Shown piece by piece: positions 47,017 to 56,105 of a stretch of DNA of 64,000 nucleotides. Every line of letters begins with the position of its first letter. Positions within the stretch are counted from its first letter, which is position 1. Below the pieces are notes generated by a model. That model did not search any database and was not told the origin of the DNA. It was given only the letters and a program-made list of their open reading frames with translations. A program made the position numbers and the translations under genes. The stretch is from Betaproteobacteria bacterium (GTDB lineage Bacteria; Pseudomonadota; Gammaproteobacteria; Burkholderiales; Casimicrobiaceae). The stretch lies in assembly GCA_003153475.1 (NCBI GenBank), contig PLYT01000085.1:39263-103262 (forward strand), given 5' to 3'.

Positions 47017-47652
47017 CTAGTCGACGACGCCGGCGTGACTCAAGTGGAGCTTGGCGAACAGGCCCCACGTTTGCCTCATGTCGAGTGCGACGCCTGCCGT
47101 CGCCTTGGTCGTACCGCTTCCGACTTCGCCAAGTCGGTATTCGAATCCGTTCGGCAAATCGATGCGGGCACGTGTCTCGGCACCGGTGACCGGATTGCGG
47201 ATAGGCTCGCCGAGGCCGTCAAGAATGTCCGGAATCACCAGCCGCGCGCGCCGGCCGTCGACGTCGACGGTGAATTCGATCGGCTCGAACAACGGCTCTA
47301 GCTTGTTCGGACACATCGCCGAATAGACCCACCACATGGTCGCCATGTCCTTGGTCTCCTTGCCGGTCATCACGCTCAATAGCGCGTCGCGCTGCTTGCT
47401 GTCGGCGCGTTCATCGATGATGAGCTGCATCGTTCCATTGCCCTGGTGCACGGCGCCCGGCCACTTGTACGTCGCGGCGGCGCGCAAGCCATCGAGCTTG
47501 ACGTCCCCGAAGCGGCCCTCGTCGATCTGGTAGCCGATTGCCGCCATGCAATGGCCATGGGTAGGCAGCGCATTGAATTGGCATGGACAACCGTACGAGC
47601 AGTTGCAGTTGGCGAATTCCCTGCCTTTGACAAACCACTCGATCATCGCCAT
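47017..47652 (-). CDS. DUF1326 domain protein
   Basis: This is a 211-residue soluble protein of unknown function. The N-terminal motif NCNCSYGCPCQFN supplies four cysteines (16, 18, 22, 24), a likely metal or redox site. Then comes HGHCMAAIGYQIDEGRFGDV and a beta-rich remainder with FEPIEFTVDVDGRRARLVIPD. The ATG has a GGTGAGC-type site. It lies 19 bases after the DUF2182 gene in transcription direction and the two families are known to occur side by side, so they probably work together, perhaps in metal handling. Confidence 0.85.
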   Translation of the reverse strand: MAMIEWFVKGREFANCNCSYGCPCQFNALPTHGHCMAAIGYQIDEGRFGDVKLDGLRAAATYKWPGAVHQGNGTMQLIIDERADSKQRDALLSVMTGKETKDMATMWWVYSAMCPNKLEPLFEPIEFTVDVDGRRARLVIPDILDGLGEPIRNPVTGAETRARIDLPNGFEYRLGEVGSGTTKATAGVALDMRQTWGLFAKLHLSHAGVVD

Positions 47653-47671
47653 TTGAGCTCACCTTTCGCTA

Positions 47672-48481
47672 TCAGCCGATAGCCATCAGAATCAACCCCG
47701 AGCAAATCATCAAGGCGCCGCCGACACGGCCGACCAGCGGGCCCGCCGGCGTCAGTTTCTCGATCAAGACGAAAGTCGCCAGCGCAGCGACCCAAAGCAG
47801 GTTCATGACGCCGAACGCGAACAGCAGCGTCATCAGCGCCCAGCAGCAGCCGATGCATTGGAGCCCGTGCTGCAAGCCCATCATCAGCGGCCCGAACGGA
47901 CCCGACCGGCGATGCCTGACCAGGAATTCGGCCGGACTGCGGCACTGGCCCAAGCACGCCGTCTTGAGCCGGGTGAACTGATAGGCACCGGCGACCACCA
48001 GCAGGATGCCGGCGAAAACCGGGCTCTTGCTGGTCATCATTGCCGACAACAGCATCGCCGCGCTCAATGCCCATTGCGCCGTCGTCGCGACGAAGCTGAA
48101 CGCGGCCCAGGCGACCACATATCCGGCAGCGAAAAGCGCGGTCGCGCGGTGGTCGCGGCGGCGAGCGGCATCACGCTGCCCCTGTAACGCATCGAACAAC
48201 AGCAACGTCGGCGCGGCGCTGGGCAGCATCATGCCGACCATCATCACCATCCACATGGCCAGCGTGGCGGCGAAGTAAGCCGCGTCCCAGTCGGGTGCCG
48301 GCATCGCGGCCATCGCGACCGCATCCATGTCCATTGCGGGGTGGGCGAGAGCGATGTGCGCAAGGTATGCCCACGCGAGTGCGACGACAACCGCAAGCGC
48401 GGCCAAAACGGCGACGCGATCGCGATTCAGAACCTTGTCGATCGATGGCAGTGACACCGTGCGTGGGCGGATAGCGGGCAT
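47672..48481 (-). CDS. DUF2182 multi-helix membrane protein
   Basis: This is a 269-residue inner-membrane protein with about seven helices. Characteristic segments are MWMVMMVGMMLPSAAPTLLLF (met-rich helix near residue 78) and a cytoplasm-facing QCRSPAEFLVRH. The helix after it is GLQHGLQCIGCCWALMTLLFAFG, with Cys and His residues that could hold a metal. The family is annotated only as predicted metal-binding. It is transcribed ahead of the DUF1326 partner. Confidence 0.88.
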   Translation of the reverse strand: MPAIRPRTVSLPSIDKVLNRDRVAVLAALAVVVALAWAYLAHIALAHPAMDMDAVAMAAMPAPDWDAAYFAATLAMWMVMMVGMMLPSAAPTLLLFDALQGQRDAARRRDHRATALFAAGYVVAWAAFSFVATTAQWALSAAMLLSAMMTSKSPVFAGILLVVAGAYQFTRLKTACLGQCRSPAEFLVRHRRSGPFGPLMMGLQHGLQCIGCCWALMTLLFAFGVMNLLWVAALATFVLIEKLTPAGPLVGRVGGALMICSGLILMAIG

Positions 48482-48581
48482 CGTCAGGCGGTAACCCCGA
48501 AATCAGTTTCCGCGGCCGGCCGAGCGCTGTCAACGGGTACCGACATGCGCCCGTGCCCCTCCGGGCCAGGGAAGCCTGCCG

Positions 48582-49937
48582 TCAGCTCCAGGGAAACGGG
48601 CTGCGGCTCACCGGATGCAGTCTGCCTTCGGCGTAGCGCGAAAACCGGAACGGCTCCAGCAGCGCCGGCCTGTTACCCAGCAATTCGTCGGCAACCAATT
48701 GTCCGACGCCGATCATCTTGTAGCCGTGATTGGAATCGGCGATTACGAAAACGTTGTCGCGGAAGCGGTCGAATACCGGAAAGCTGTCGGGTGTAAAGCA
48801 GCCGACCCCTCCTGATGGTTCGTTACGATACACGCCGTGCTTGCCTTCGAACCGCTTCTGGCAATGCGCGAGCGCCGAGGTCCACATGTCGGCAAAGTTG
48901 TCGTCGACGACGAACTCCGGCGATTTCGGACCGTACGGATCGACGCGCACCTGATCGGCGTCGCGTTCGACAGCGGCCGGCATCGCGCCGCCCTGGACAC
49001 CGCCGAAATGGAAATCGGGCTTGTAGTACAAGCCCCACAACTTGTCGGTGATCAGCTTCCCGTCGCGATCCGAGTACAGCGGCGCGTCGGTGTCGACGTG
49101 AATCACCGGCGGCATTGCGCCGTCGTTGGTTTTCTGGAAATCCGGATCGACGCCCAGCGTGCCTTCCTGCAGCGCCATGTAGTGCCACATGCGCACGCCT
49201 TCGTGCGTCACGCCGTCGCGCCCTTTGACGGCGATGTGCTTGGGCAGCGCGAGCATGTTCCAGATCGTATTGATCCACGGCCCGACGGCAACGACGACCT
49301 CGTCGCAGGCAATCGGCCCACCATCGGTTTCGACCGAGCTGACTGCGCCGGAACCGCCAGCACTGCGAAAGCCGGTCACCGCGACGCCGCTCACGATGTC
49401 GACGCCGAGCGCTCGCACCTTGCGCTCGAGGCCTGCGAGCGACGCCTGGTTGTTCGCATAGCCGCCCCGCTTTTCGTGCAGCACCGACGTGATGTTCTTC
49501 GCCTGCCAGTCGTGAAACAGCCCCCGCATGTACCGCTGCGAATCGCCTTCGCCTTCGATGAATGTCGAGTCGTAGCCGATTGCCTTTTGCTGCTCGTAGA
49601 TCGTCCCGACCTGCGCATGCATCACTTCGGGGCTGATCTGCATGTACCCGACCGGGTGATAACTGTAGGCCTGCGCGTCGCTCTCCCAAACGCCGACCGA
49701 ATGCGCCATCAATTCGCGCATTGCCGGCTGGTAGTAATTGTTGCGCACGACCCCGCACGCGATGCCCGACGCGCCGGCTCCCACGCCGGTCTTGTCGAGC
49801 ACGACGATGCGCACGCCACCCGCGCCGACAGTCCTGCCCTTCGCCTTAAGCTTTTGCGCAAGGTGCATCGAAGTCGACAGGCCGTGGATGCCGGCGCCGA
49901 TGATGACGTAATCCGCGCGGTCGGGGAGTCGGGGCAT
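48582..49937 (-). CDS. DAO-family FAD-dependent oxidoreductase, candidate dimethylglycine/sarcosine-type oxidase
   Basis: This is a 451-residue flavoprotein with the FAD motif DYVIIGAGIHGLSTSMHLAQKL, then LDKTGVGAGASGIACGVVRNNYYQP, which resembles SoxB-like proteins. The C-terminal part has PSGGVGCFTPDSFPVFDRF and DNVFVIADSNHGYKMIGVGQLVADEL. Single-chain members oxidise N-methylated amino acids. In this island the dimethylglycine-to-sarcosine step has no other candidate, so that is its most likely role. It is last in the minus-strand run that starts with the betaine transporter. Confidence 0.82.
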   Translation of the reverse strand: MPRLPDRADYVIIGAGIHGLSTSMHLAQKLKAKGRTVGAGGVRIVVLDKTGVGAGASGIACGVVRNNYYQPAMRELMAHSVGVWESDAQAYSYHPVGYMQISPEVMHAQVGTIYEQQKAIGYDSTFIEGEGDSQRYMRGLFHDWQAKNITSVLHEKRGGYANNQASLAGLERKVRALGVDIVSGVAVTGFRSAGGSGAVSSVETDGGPIACDEVVVAVGPWINTIWNMLALPKHIAVKGRDGVTHEGVRMWHYMALQEGTLGVDPDFQKTNDGAMPPVIHVDTDAPLYSDRDGKLITDKLWGLYYKPDFHFGGVQGGAMPAAVERDADQVRVDPYGPKSPEFVVDDNFADMWTSALAHCQKRFEGKHGVYRNEPSGGVGCFTPDSFPVFDRFRDNVFVIADSNHGYKMIGVGQLVADELLGNRPALLEPFRFSRYAEGRLHPVSRSPFPWS

Positions 49938-50042
49938 TGCGCTGTCCTTGGTGAGAACTCTAATAATCGATCATCGCGAGATCGGTGGCCCGCCACCGCC
50001 CTGGAAACGACGCCGTCTGGCGCGAACGCGACACCGCGAGGT

Positions 50043-51434
50043 TCAGACAGCGGAAGAAAGAATTTCGTCGATCAGTGCCGGCAGCGCTGCCGCGTCGACA
50101 GACAGTGACTCCACCAGCGCCGCGATGCGCGCGCTCCGACGTGGACCGAGGACAGGCTCGGCGAGCTCGCGGTACTTGACTCCGATTTCTTCGTCGGAAA
50201 GCGGATGCTCGACGCCACCGCGCGCCTGCGCCGGCTCGGAGATCAGCGACCGGCCGTCGGCGAGAGCGATACGGATCCGCGCCCACCGCTCCGCCGGAAA
50301 CCGGCGCGAGAAATCGTACTCCTCGCTCAATGAGAACGTCGCGAGCAGCCGCCCGACTTGCGGGTCGGCAAGGCCTTCAGTGCCGATCTCCGCGGTGCCG
50401 ACCTGCCCGAAGACCAGCGCCGCGGCTACCGCGAACGGCAGGCTGTATTGCGCCTCATCGGTCGTCGCCGGCATAGGACATCGCGAGCCCAGGTCGATCG
50501 CTTCGCGGAAGCTTTCGATGCTGATCGCCACGATGTCCTCGGCGTCGAAGCGGTGAGCAAGCTTGAGCGAAAGAGCCGCTTCGATCGCCGGTTGGGCCCA
50601 GCGGCACACGGGGTAGGCCTTGAAGTACTGTTCGCGAATGCGCCAGCGCTGCCCCAGGTCGCTCCACAATGACTTCACTTCATCCGCCTCAACGGTCAGC
50701 GCCGGCGCGCCGGTAAAGCCTTCGCGCGCCAGCAAAGCAGCCGTCACGCCGGCATGCGCGCCCCAAGCGGAGCCGTCCTTGAGCATTGTCGGCTGCGCGC
50801 ACACGCGCAATATCTGGCCGCGCGGTCCGAGATATTCGGCGATGCCCAACGCGTCGCGCATGCGGCGCTCGTCGAAATCCATCAGCCGTCCGCCGAGCGC
50901 CGCGCAGCCGAGCGCATTCCATGCGCCCGAACAATGGTAGTCGGATGTCGTGGCGTGCAACGCGATGCCGGCACGCGTGGCCAGCTCGTAGCCCAGCACC
51001 AGGCAGGTGACGAACTCGCGGCCGTCGATCTGCTTGCCCTCGCCGATGCCGCCGTCGACATAGGCGAGCAGCGCCGGCAGCAACGCGGCACCGGCATGTC
51101 CCTTGGTCAGCACGTGGCCATCGTGACCGTCGATCGCATCGATTGTCGCCGCACCGGCCAAGGCCGCGCCGGCAATGCTGGCACGGCGCCCGTCGAACAG
51201 GATCCGTGCCTCGCGATCGCGGCCGCACATCTGCGTCGACGCGTAAGCATTGATGATCGCTGCGGTGGGCGTGCGCGCGCCGGCGGCGGCGACACCGATC
51301 AGGTCGACGAGGCAGCGCAACGCCATGCGAACGACGTCCTCCGGCAGGGCGTCGAACTCGAGCTCGCGCGAGAACGCCGCAGCACCTGCAGTGCGCGCCG
51401 CGTGCCGGGCCGGGCGTGTCGCGACTTCCGCCAT
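50043..51434 (-). CDS. MmgE/PrpD family protein
   Basis: This is a 463-residue protein of the 2-methylcitrate dehydratase (PrpD)/iminodisuccinate epimerase superfamily. It has an all-helical N-terminal domain with GAATIDAIDGHDGHVLTKGHAGAALLPAL, holding the conserved Asp-His pairs. The C-terminal lid domain has FKAYPVCRWAQPAIEAAL. Members are dehydratases or epimerases of carboxylic acids. Its start overlaps the stop of the upstream binding-protein gene, so it belongs to the betaine operon, although no step of betaine breakdown needs such an enzyme. The substrate is unknown. Confidence 0.85.
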   Translation of the reverse strand: MAEVATRPARHAARTAGAAAFSRELEFDALPEDVVRMALRCLVDLIGVAAAGARTPTAAIINAYASTQMCGRDREARILFDGRRASIAGAALAGAATIDAIDGHDGHVLTKGHAGAALLPALLAYVDGGIGEGKQIDGREFVTCLVLGYELATRAGIALHATTSDYHCSGAWNALGCAALGGRLMDFDERRMRDALGIAEYLGPRGQILRVCAQPTMLKDGSAWGAHAGVTAALLAREGFTGAPALTVEADEVKSLWSDLGQRWRIREQYFKAYPVCRWAQPAIEAALSLKLAHRFDAEDIVAISIESFREAIDLGSRCPMPATTDEAQYSLPFAVAAALVFGQVGTAEIGTEGLADPQVGRLLATFSLSEEYDFSRRFPAERWARIRIALADGRSLISEPAQARGGVEHPLSDEEIGVKYRELAEPVLGPRRSARIAALVESLSVDAAALPALIDEILSSAV

Positions 51435-52321
51435 CAGATCAGGCCGTTGCTCTTGAGAAACCCGTCGGCCACGTCCTCGACCGTCTTCTTGTCGACATCA
51501 ACGCTGGCATTGAGCTTCGCCATCGTTTCGTCGTTGAGCTTGGCGGCGAGGCCATTGAGCGCATCGGCGATCTTCGGGTACTTGTCGAGAATCTCCTTGC
51601 GCACGACCGGCGTCAGGTTGTACGGCGGCGCGTAGTGCTTGTCGTCTTTCAGCACGACGAAGTTGAACGCGGGGATACGGCCATCGGTGGCGAATACGAC
51701 GCCCGTATCCACCTGGCGGTCTTTCAGCGCCGAATAGACGAGCCCGGTGTCCATTCGCTTGACGTTGTCGCGATCGAACTCGAAGCCATACGCGGTCTGC
51801 CACCCCGGCAGCCCGTCGGGCCGCGCGTAGAACTCGGCGTTCGATGCGAACGTAAGCTTGGCTCCGCCCTTGACCGCCTTGGCGAGGTCGCTCATCGTCA
51901 CGATGTTGAGCTTCTGGGCTTCGTCGCGGTTCATCGCAAAGGCGTAGGTATTGTTGACCGGCGACATGTTGAGCCAGACGATGCCCTTGGCGCCGTCGAC
52001 TTCCTTGATGCGCTTGTACGCCTCCTCGGCCGATGAGAACTTGTCGGTAATCTTGTTGAACACGCCAAGACCGGTCCCGGTGTATTCCCAGTAGACATCG
52101 ACCTGGCCGTTTTCCAGAGCCGAACGAACTGCCGCGCTGCCCATGCCGGCCTCGCGCTTCGGGCTGAACCCCTTGGCCTTCAGCAACTCTACCGTCATCG
52201 CCGTCATGATCTGCTGTTCGGTGAAGGCCTTGCCGCCGACCACGATCGTCTGCGCCGCGGCCACAGCGCTGAGTGCCGCCGCCAGAATTCCGCCGCAAAG
52301 AATACCCATCGCCTTGTTCAT
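51434..52321 (-). CDS. glycine betaine/choline-type ABC transporter substrate-binding protein (OpuAC/OsmF class)
   Basis: This is a 295-residue periplasmic receptor with a signal peptide (MGILCGGILAAALSAVAAA). It opens TIVVGGKAFTEQQIMTAMTVELLKAKG and continues GQVDVYWEYTGTGLG, both typical of OpuBC/OsmF. The ending VDVDKKTVEDVADGFLKSNGLI is also standard. Quaternary amines are the usual ligands, with aromatic boxes not resolvable here. Its last base is shared with the PrpD start. Confidence 0.9.
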   Translation of the reverse strand: MNKAMGILCGGILAAALSAVAAAQTIVVGGKAFTEQQIMTAMTVELLKAKGFSPKREAGMGSAAVRSALENGQVDVYWEYTGTGLGVFNKITDKFSSAEEAYKRIKEVDGAKGIVWLNMSPVNNTYAFAMNRDEAQKLNIVTMSDLAKAVKGGAKLTFASNAEFYARPDGLPGWQTAYGFEFDRDNVKRMDTGLVYSALKDRQVDTGVVFATDGRIPAFNFVVLKDDKHYAPPYNLTPVVRKEILDKYPKIADALNGLAAKLNDETMAKLNASVDVDKKTVEDVADGFLKSNGLI

Positions 52322-52340
52322 GCGCTCTCCTCGATTTGCC

Positions 52341-53096
52341 TCAAATATTCCGCAACGGATTGACGCCGCGCGGTACCAGCCAATACTGCGCCTGTCCGAA
52401 CAGGAAATCCACGGCTACTGCAAGCAGCGCGGTCGGGATCGCGCCGGCCAGCATCATGCCGTATTCCTGAAGGTCGATGCCGGTGAAGATCAGCTCGCCC
52501 AGGCCGCCGCCACCGATCAGGAAGGCGATCGGCGCGGTACCGACATTGACCGCCATCGCCGTGCGTATTCCAGCGAATATCACGAACAGTGCGTTCGGCA
52601 GCTCGACCCGTCGCAGGATCGCGCGCGGGCTCATGCCCATGCCTTGTGCGGCGTCGACCAGGTGACCCGGCACCGCGCGCAACCCCTCATACGTGTTGCG
52701 CACGATCGGCAGCAGTGTGGCAATCCATAACCCGACGATCGCAGGCAGCGGGCCGATGCCGAGCAAAGTCATCATCAGTGCGAGCTTGCCCAGCGTTGGG
52801 ATCGAGGTCGCCATGTTGACCGCCTGGATCGTCGCTTCCGCATAGCGAGCCATCGCCGGGCGCGAAAGCCAGATGCCTAAGGCCACTCCCGTGACGATGG
52901 CGGCGCTGCCGGACGCAGCGACGAGCACCAGGTGCTGCTTGGTCAGATAGATGACATCCTTGCGATAGCGCAGGATGTCGGTCCACAGGCCGCTCGCCAC
53001 CAGCACCCAGACGATCGCCAGCGCGATGCCGGCCAGCACCGCGTAAGGCAGCATCGAGTGCGGGCTCGCTTGCCGGCCGCCGGCAACCGTGGTCAT
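52341..53096 (-). CDS. glycine betaine-type ABC transporter permease (OpuBB/OsmW class), second
   Basis: This is a 251-residue permease with about six helices. It shows MATSIPTLGKLALMMTLLGIGPLPAIVGL and LRAVPGHLVDAAQGMGMSPRAILRRVELPNALFVIFAGIRTA, the coupling EAA-like loop. The end NVGTAPIAFLIGGGGLGELIFTGID matches the other permease of the set. It overlaps the ATPase gene by four bases. Confidence 0.92.
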   Translation of the reverse strand: MTTVAGGRQASPHSMLPYAVLAGIALAIVWVLVASGLWTDILRYRKDVIYLTKQHLVLVAASGSAAIVTGVALGIWLSRPAMARYAEATIQAVNMATSIPTLGKLALMMTLLGIGPLPAIVGLWIATLLPIVRNTYEGLRAVPGHLVDAAQGMGMSPRAILRRVELPNALFVIFAGIRTAMAVNVGTAPIAFLIGGGGLGELIFTGIDLQEYGMMLAGAIPTALLAVAVDFLFGQAQYWLVPRGVNPLRNI

Positions 53097-54091
53097 GGCC
53101 GCGCCGTTCGTGCAGCGGCGCCGTCACCGGTGGCCGCGAGCCGCGAGGCGACGGCCGCGCGCGTGACGACGCCGACGACGCGCCCTTCAGCATCGACGCA
53201 ATGCAGAGTGTCGACGCCATGCTCGAGAAACAGCGTGGCGACGCGACGCAAATCGTCGTTCGGGCCGATGGTGTGGGCGCCAACCGGCGGTGTCGCTTCG
53301 GCCGGACCGACGGCGCGCATCACCTCGTCGACGGCGATCCGACGTAACCGCTTCAGCGTGCGGTCGCTGCCGACAAAGCCGGCGACGAAATCGTTGGCGG
53401 GCCGGCCGAGCAACTCGTCGGGCGCTGCGTACTGCTCGAGCCGGCCGGCGCGAAAGATCGCAATGCGGTCGGCCATCTTCACCGCCTCGTCGATGTCGTG
53501 GCTGACGAACAACACCGTCTTGCGAAGCGCCTTCTGCATGCGCAGGAACTCGTCCTGGATGACTTCGCGATTGACCGGGTCGACCGCGCCGAACGGCTCG
53601 TCCATCAACAGCACCGGCGGATCGGCGGCGAGCGCGCGGGCGACACCGACCCGCTGCGCCTGGCCGCCCGAGAGCTCGTTCGGATAGCGGTCGAGAAATT
53701 CGGCGGGCTCCAGCGCCAGCATCGCCAGCAGTTCTTCGGCGCGGTGGCGCATCCGTGCGCGGTCCCAGTTGAGAAGCCGAGGCACGACGCCGATGTTCTC
53801 GGCCACCGTCATGTTCGGAAAAAGACCGATCTGCTGGATCACATAGCCGATCGTCCGGCGCAGTTCGACCGGATCCGCGGCGCTGGTGTCGCGTCCGTTG
53901 ATGAACACCTTGCCCGAGGTCGGCGCGACCAGGCGATTGATCATGCGCAAAGTCGTCGTCTTGCCGCAGCCGGACGGCCCCAGCAAAACGCAGGTCTCTC
54001 CGGCGCCGACTTCGAAGCTGACGCGATCAACCGAAGCGGCGCCGCCGTGCGCCGAGGGGTAGATCTTGGTAAGCGCTTCGAGCCGGATCAT
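53093..54091 (-). CDS. glycine betaine-type ABC transporter ATP-binding protein with CBS region (OpuBA/OsmV class)
   Basis: This is a 332-residue ATPase. Walker A is GPSGCGKTTTLRM, the Q-loop IQQIGLFPNMTVAENI, the signature LSGGQAQRVGVARALA, Walker B VLLMDEPFGAVDPVNRE and the H-loop FVSHDIDEAVKMADRI. The C-terminal CBS-like part (about 255-325) includes LFLEHGVDTLHCVDAEGRVVGVVTRAAV. In OpuA such domains sense ionic strength, which suggests osmotic control of uptake. Confidence 0.93.
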   Translation of the reverse strand: MIRLEALTKIYPSAHGGAASVDRVSFEVGAGETCVLLGPSGCGKTTTLRMINRLVAPTSGKVFINGRDTSAADPVELRRTIGYVIQQIGLFPNMTVAENIGVVPRLLNWDRARMRHRAEELLAMLALEPAEFLDRYPNELSGGQAQRVGVARALAADPPVLLMDEPFGAVDPVNREVIQDEFLRMQKALRKTVLFVSHDIDEAVKMADRIAIFRAGRLEQYAAPDELLGRPANDFVAGFVGSDRTLKRLRRIAVDEVMRAVGPAEATPPVGAHTIGPNDDLRRVATLFLEHGVDTLHCVDAEGRVVGVVTRAAVASRLAATGDGAAARTARP

Positions 54092-54113
54092 GTACGTGTT
54101 TCCATGCGCCGCG

Positions 54114-54773
54114 TCAGCCTGCGCGCGCCGCCGTGCCCTTCGGCGTCAGCCGGCGCTGCAGCCACAACAGTGCGTAGTCGGCCGCGATGGCGAGCAAGGC
54201 CAGCGCCAGCGCTCCGGTGATCAGCTGCCGTATGTCGGTCTGCGAGATCCCGCGCGAGATGAACGTGCCGAGGCCGCCAGCGCCGATGTACGCGGCGATC
54301 GCCGTCACGCCGATGTTGATGACCACGGCGATCCGCACGCCAGCGATGATTACCGGCAGCGCGATCGGGATCTCGACGCGCAGCAGGCGTTGCGAAGTCG
54401 ACATGCCCATGCCGATCGCTGCCGAGCGCAGCGCAGGATCGACGTTGCGGATCGCGGTGTAGGTATTGCGCACGATCGGCAGCTGCGCATAGAGCATCGC
54501 GGCGATCACTGCCGGCAGGTAGCCGATGCCCTGGCCGATCTTGGACAGCAGTGGAATGAGCACGCCGAACAGCGCGATCGATGGAATGGTCATCACGATC
54601 GAGCCCAGGTAGAGCACCGTGTCGGCGGTGCGTTGACTCTGGGTTATCGCGATGCCCAGCGGGACACCGGTCAGAATCGCAAAGCCGACGGCGACGCCGA
54701 CAATGGATAAATGCTCGACCGTGCGCTCGCCGATGGCCGGCAGGTTGTGCAAAATGAACGCCAAGGTCTCCAC
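54114..54773 (-). CDS. glycine betaine-type ABC transporter permease (OpuBD/OsmY class), first
   Basis: This is a 219-residue permease with five or six helices. It has HLSIVGVAVGFAILTGVPLG, MTIPSIALFGVLIPLLSKIGQGIG and the coupling loop DPALRSAAIGMGMSTSQRLLRVEIPIALPVIIAGVR. It is the first gene of the minus-strand operon (permease, ATPase, permease, receptor, PrpD, oxidoreductase). It faces the BHMT gene across 270 bases, where a shared regulatory region is expected; I saw no clear dyad there. Confidence 0.9.
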   Translation of the reverse strand: METLAFILHNLPAIGERTVEHLSIVGVAVGFAILTGVPLGIAITQSQRTADTVLYLGSIVMTIPSIALFGVLIPLLSKIGQGIGYLPAVIAAMLYAQLPIVRNTYTAIRNVDPALRSAAIGMGMSTSQRLLRVEIPIALPVIIAGVRIAVVINIGVTAIAAYIGAGGLGTFISRGISQTDIRQLITGALALALLAIAADYALLWLQRRLTPKGTAARAG

Positions 54774-55043
54774 CGCGATCCTCCGAAGCAGCTTGCCGCG
54801 CCGTGCCGCGAGATCCGCGCCGCAAGCATAGTCGGCGCGCCGGGAAGCAAGTGTTACAGATACGACCCGGGTTGGTCCATTGTGGCCTCCGATGCCCTAC
54901 TTCGGGGTGCCACGAAACGCGTCGGGGAAGAAGTAGCGGACGCCGGCCCGGAGGTCGCACCGGCGACAATCTGCGTCGCCTCGCGGCTGGTCACGGACCG
55001 GCCGGTGGTGAGATAGTCGCGGTTTCACGTCCGAGGCATCGCC

Positions 55044-56105
55044 ATGACCGCAACTACCACGCAACGGCCTTCGAACTCGCTGCTGGAGCGCCTCGATCAG
55101 GGGCCGGTCATTTGCGCCGAGGGGTACGTATTCGAGCTCGAACGCCGCGGCTATCTGCAGGCGGGGGCCTTTGTGCCCGAGGTTGTCCTCGAGCATCCCG
55201 AAGTTGTCGCACAACTGCATCGCGATTTCGTGCACGCGGGCTCCGATGTGGTTGAAGCCCTCACCTACTACGCGCATCGAGAAAAGCTGCGCATCATCGG
55301 CCGCGAAAAGGACCTGGAGCCGATCAACCGCCGCGCACTCGAGATCGCGAAAGGCGTGGCGGCCGAAAGCGGCACATTTTTCGCCGGCGACATCTGCAAC
55401 ACCAATGTCTACGATCCGGCTGACGCCGCGTCGCACAAAGCGGTGCGCGCGATGTTCGAAGAGCAGGTCGGCTGGGCGGTCGACGCCGGCGTCGATTTCA
55501 TCATCGGCGAAACATTTTCCTACGCGCAGGAAGCGCTGATCGCGCTCGACTTGGTCAAGCGCGCCGGACAGACGGCGGTGATCACGCTGGCGATGCACCA
55601 GGCCGACGTGACGCGGGAGAACTGGGGCGTCGTCGATGCGTGCAAGCGGCTTGCCGACGCCGGCGCCGACGTCGTCGGCCTGAATTGCATCCGCGGCCCG
55701 GCGACGATGATGCCGCTGTTGCGCGAGATCCGCGCCGCCGTGAAGACACACATCGCGGCGCTGCCCGTTCCCTATCGCACAAGCGAGCGCGAGCCTTCGT
55801 TCCAGTCGCTGCGCGATGCGCATTGGCACTACGACGAAGGCTCCCGGCCTTTTCCGGTCGCGCTCGATCCGTTCACCTGCAATCGCTTCGAGATCGCCGA
55901 ATTCGGCCGCGAGGCACTGGCGCTGGACATTCGCTATCTCGGCGTGTGTTGCGGCGCCGGGCCCCACCACATTCGCGCGCTGGCCGAGGCTGTTGGCAAG
56001 CATCCGCCGGGCAGCAAATACTCCGCCGACATGTCCAAGCACGCTTTCCTGGGCTCGCACGAGCGCATCAAGCAAGTGCAGAAGGACTACGCGGGCAAGC
56101 TCTAG
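55044..56105 (+). CDS. betaine-homocysteine S-methyltransferase-like enzyme
   Basis: This is a 353-residue zinc methyltransferase, Pfam S-methyl_trans barrel. It moves a methyl group from glycine betaine to homocysteine, giving methionine and dimethylglycine. The three zinc cysteines fall at 215 (GLNCIRG), 302 and 303 (GVCCGAGPHHIRALAE), nearly the positions in animal BHMT. Other family features are GDICNTN near 113 and the FIIGETFSY Glu. The PHHIRA variant of the PYHIRA motif is close. Context with betaine uptake and sarcosine oxidase supports betaine as methyl donor over S-methylmethionine. Confidence 0.87.
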   Translation: MTATTTQRPSNSLLERLDQGPVICAEGYVFELERRGYLQAGAFVPEVVLEHPEVVAQLHRDFVHAGSDVVEALTYYAHREKLRIIGREKDLEPINRRALEIAKGVAAESGTFFAGDICNTNVYDPADAASHKAVRAMFEEQVGWAVDAGVDFIIGETFSYAQEALIALDLVKRAGQTAVITLAMHQADVTRENWGVVDACKRLADAGADVVGLNCIRGPATMMPLLREIRAAVKTHIAALPVPYRTSEREPSFQSLRDAHWHYDEGSRPFPVALDPFTCNRFEIAEFGREALALDIRYLGVCCGAGPHHIRALAEAVGKHPPGSKYSADMSKHAFLGSHERIKQVQKDYAGKL

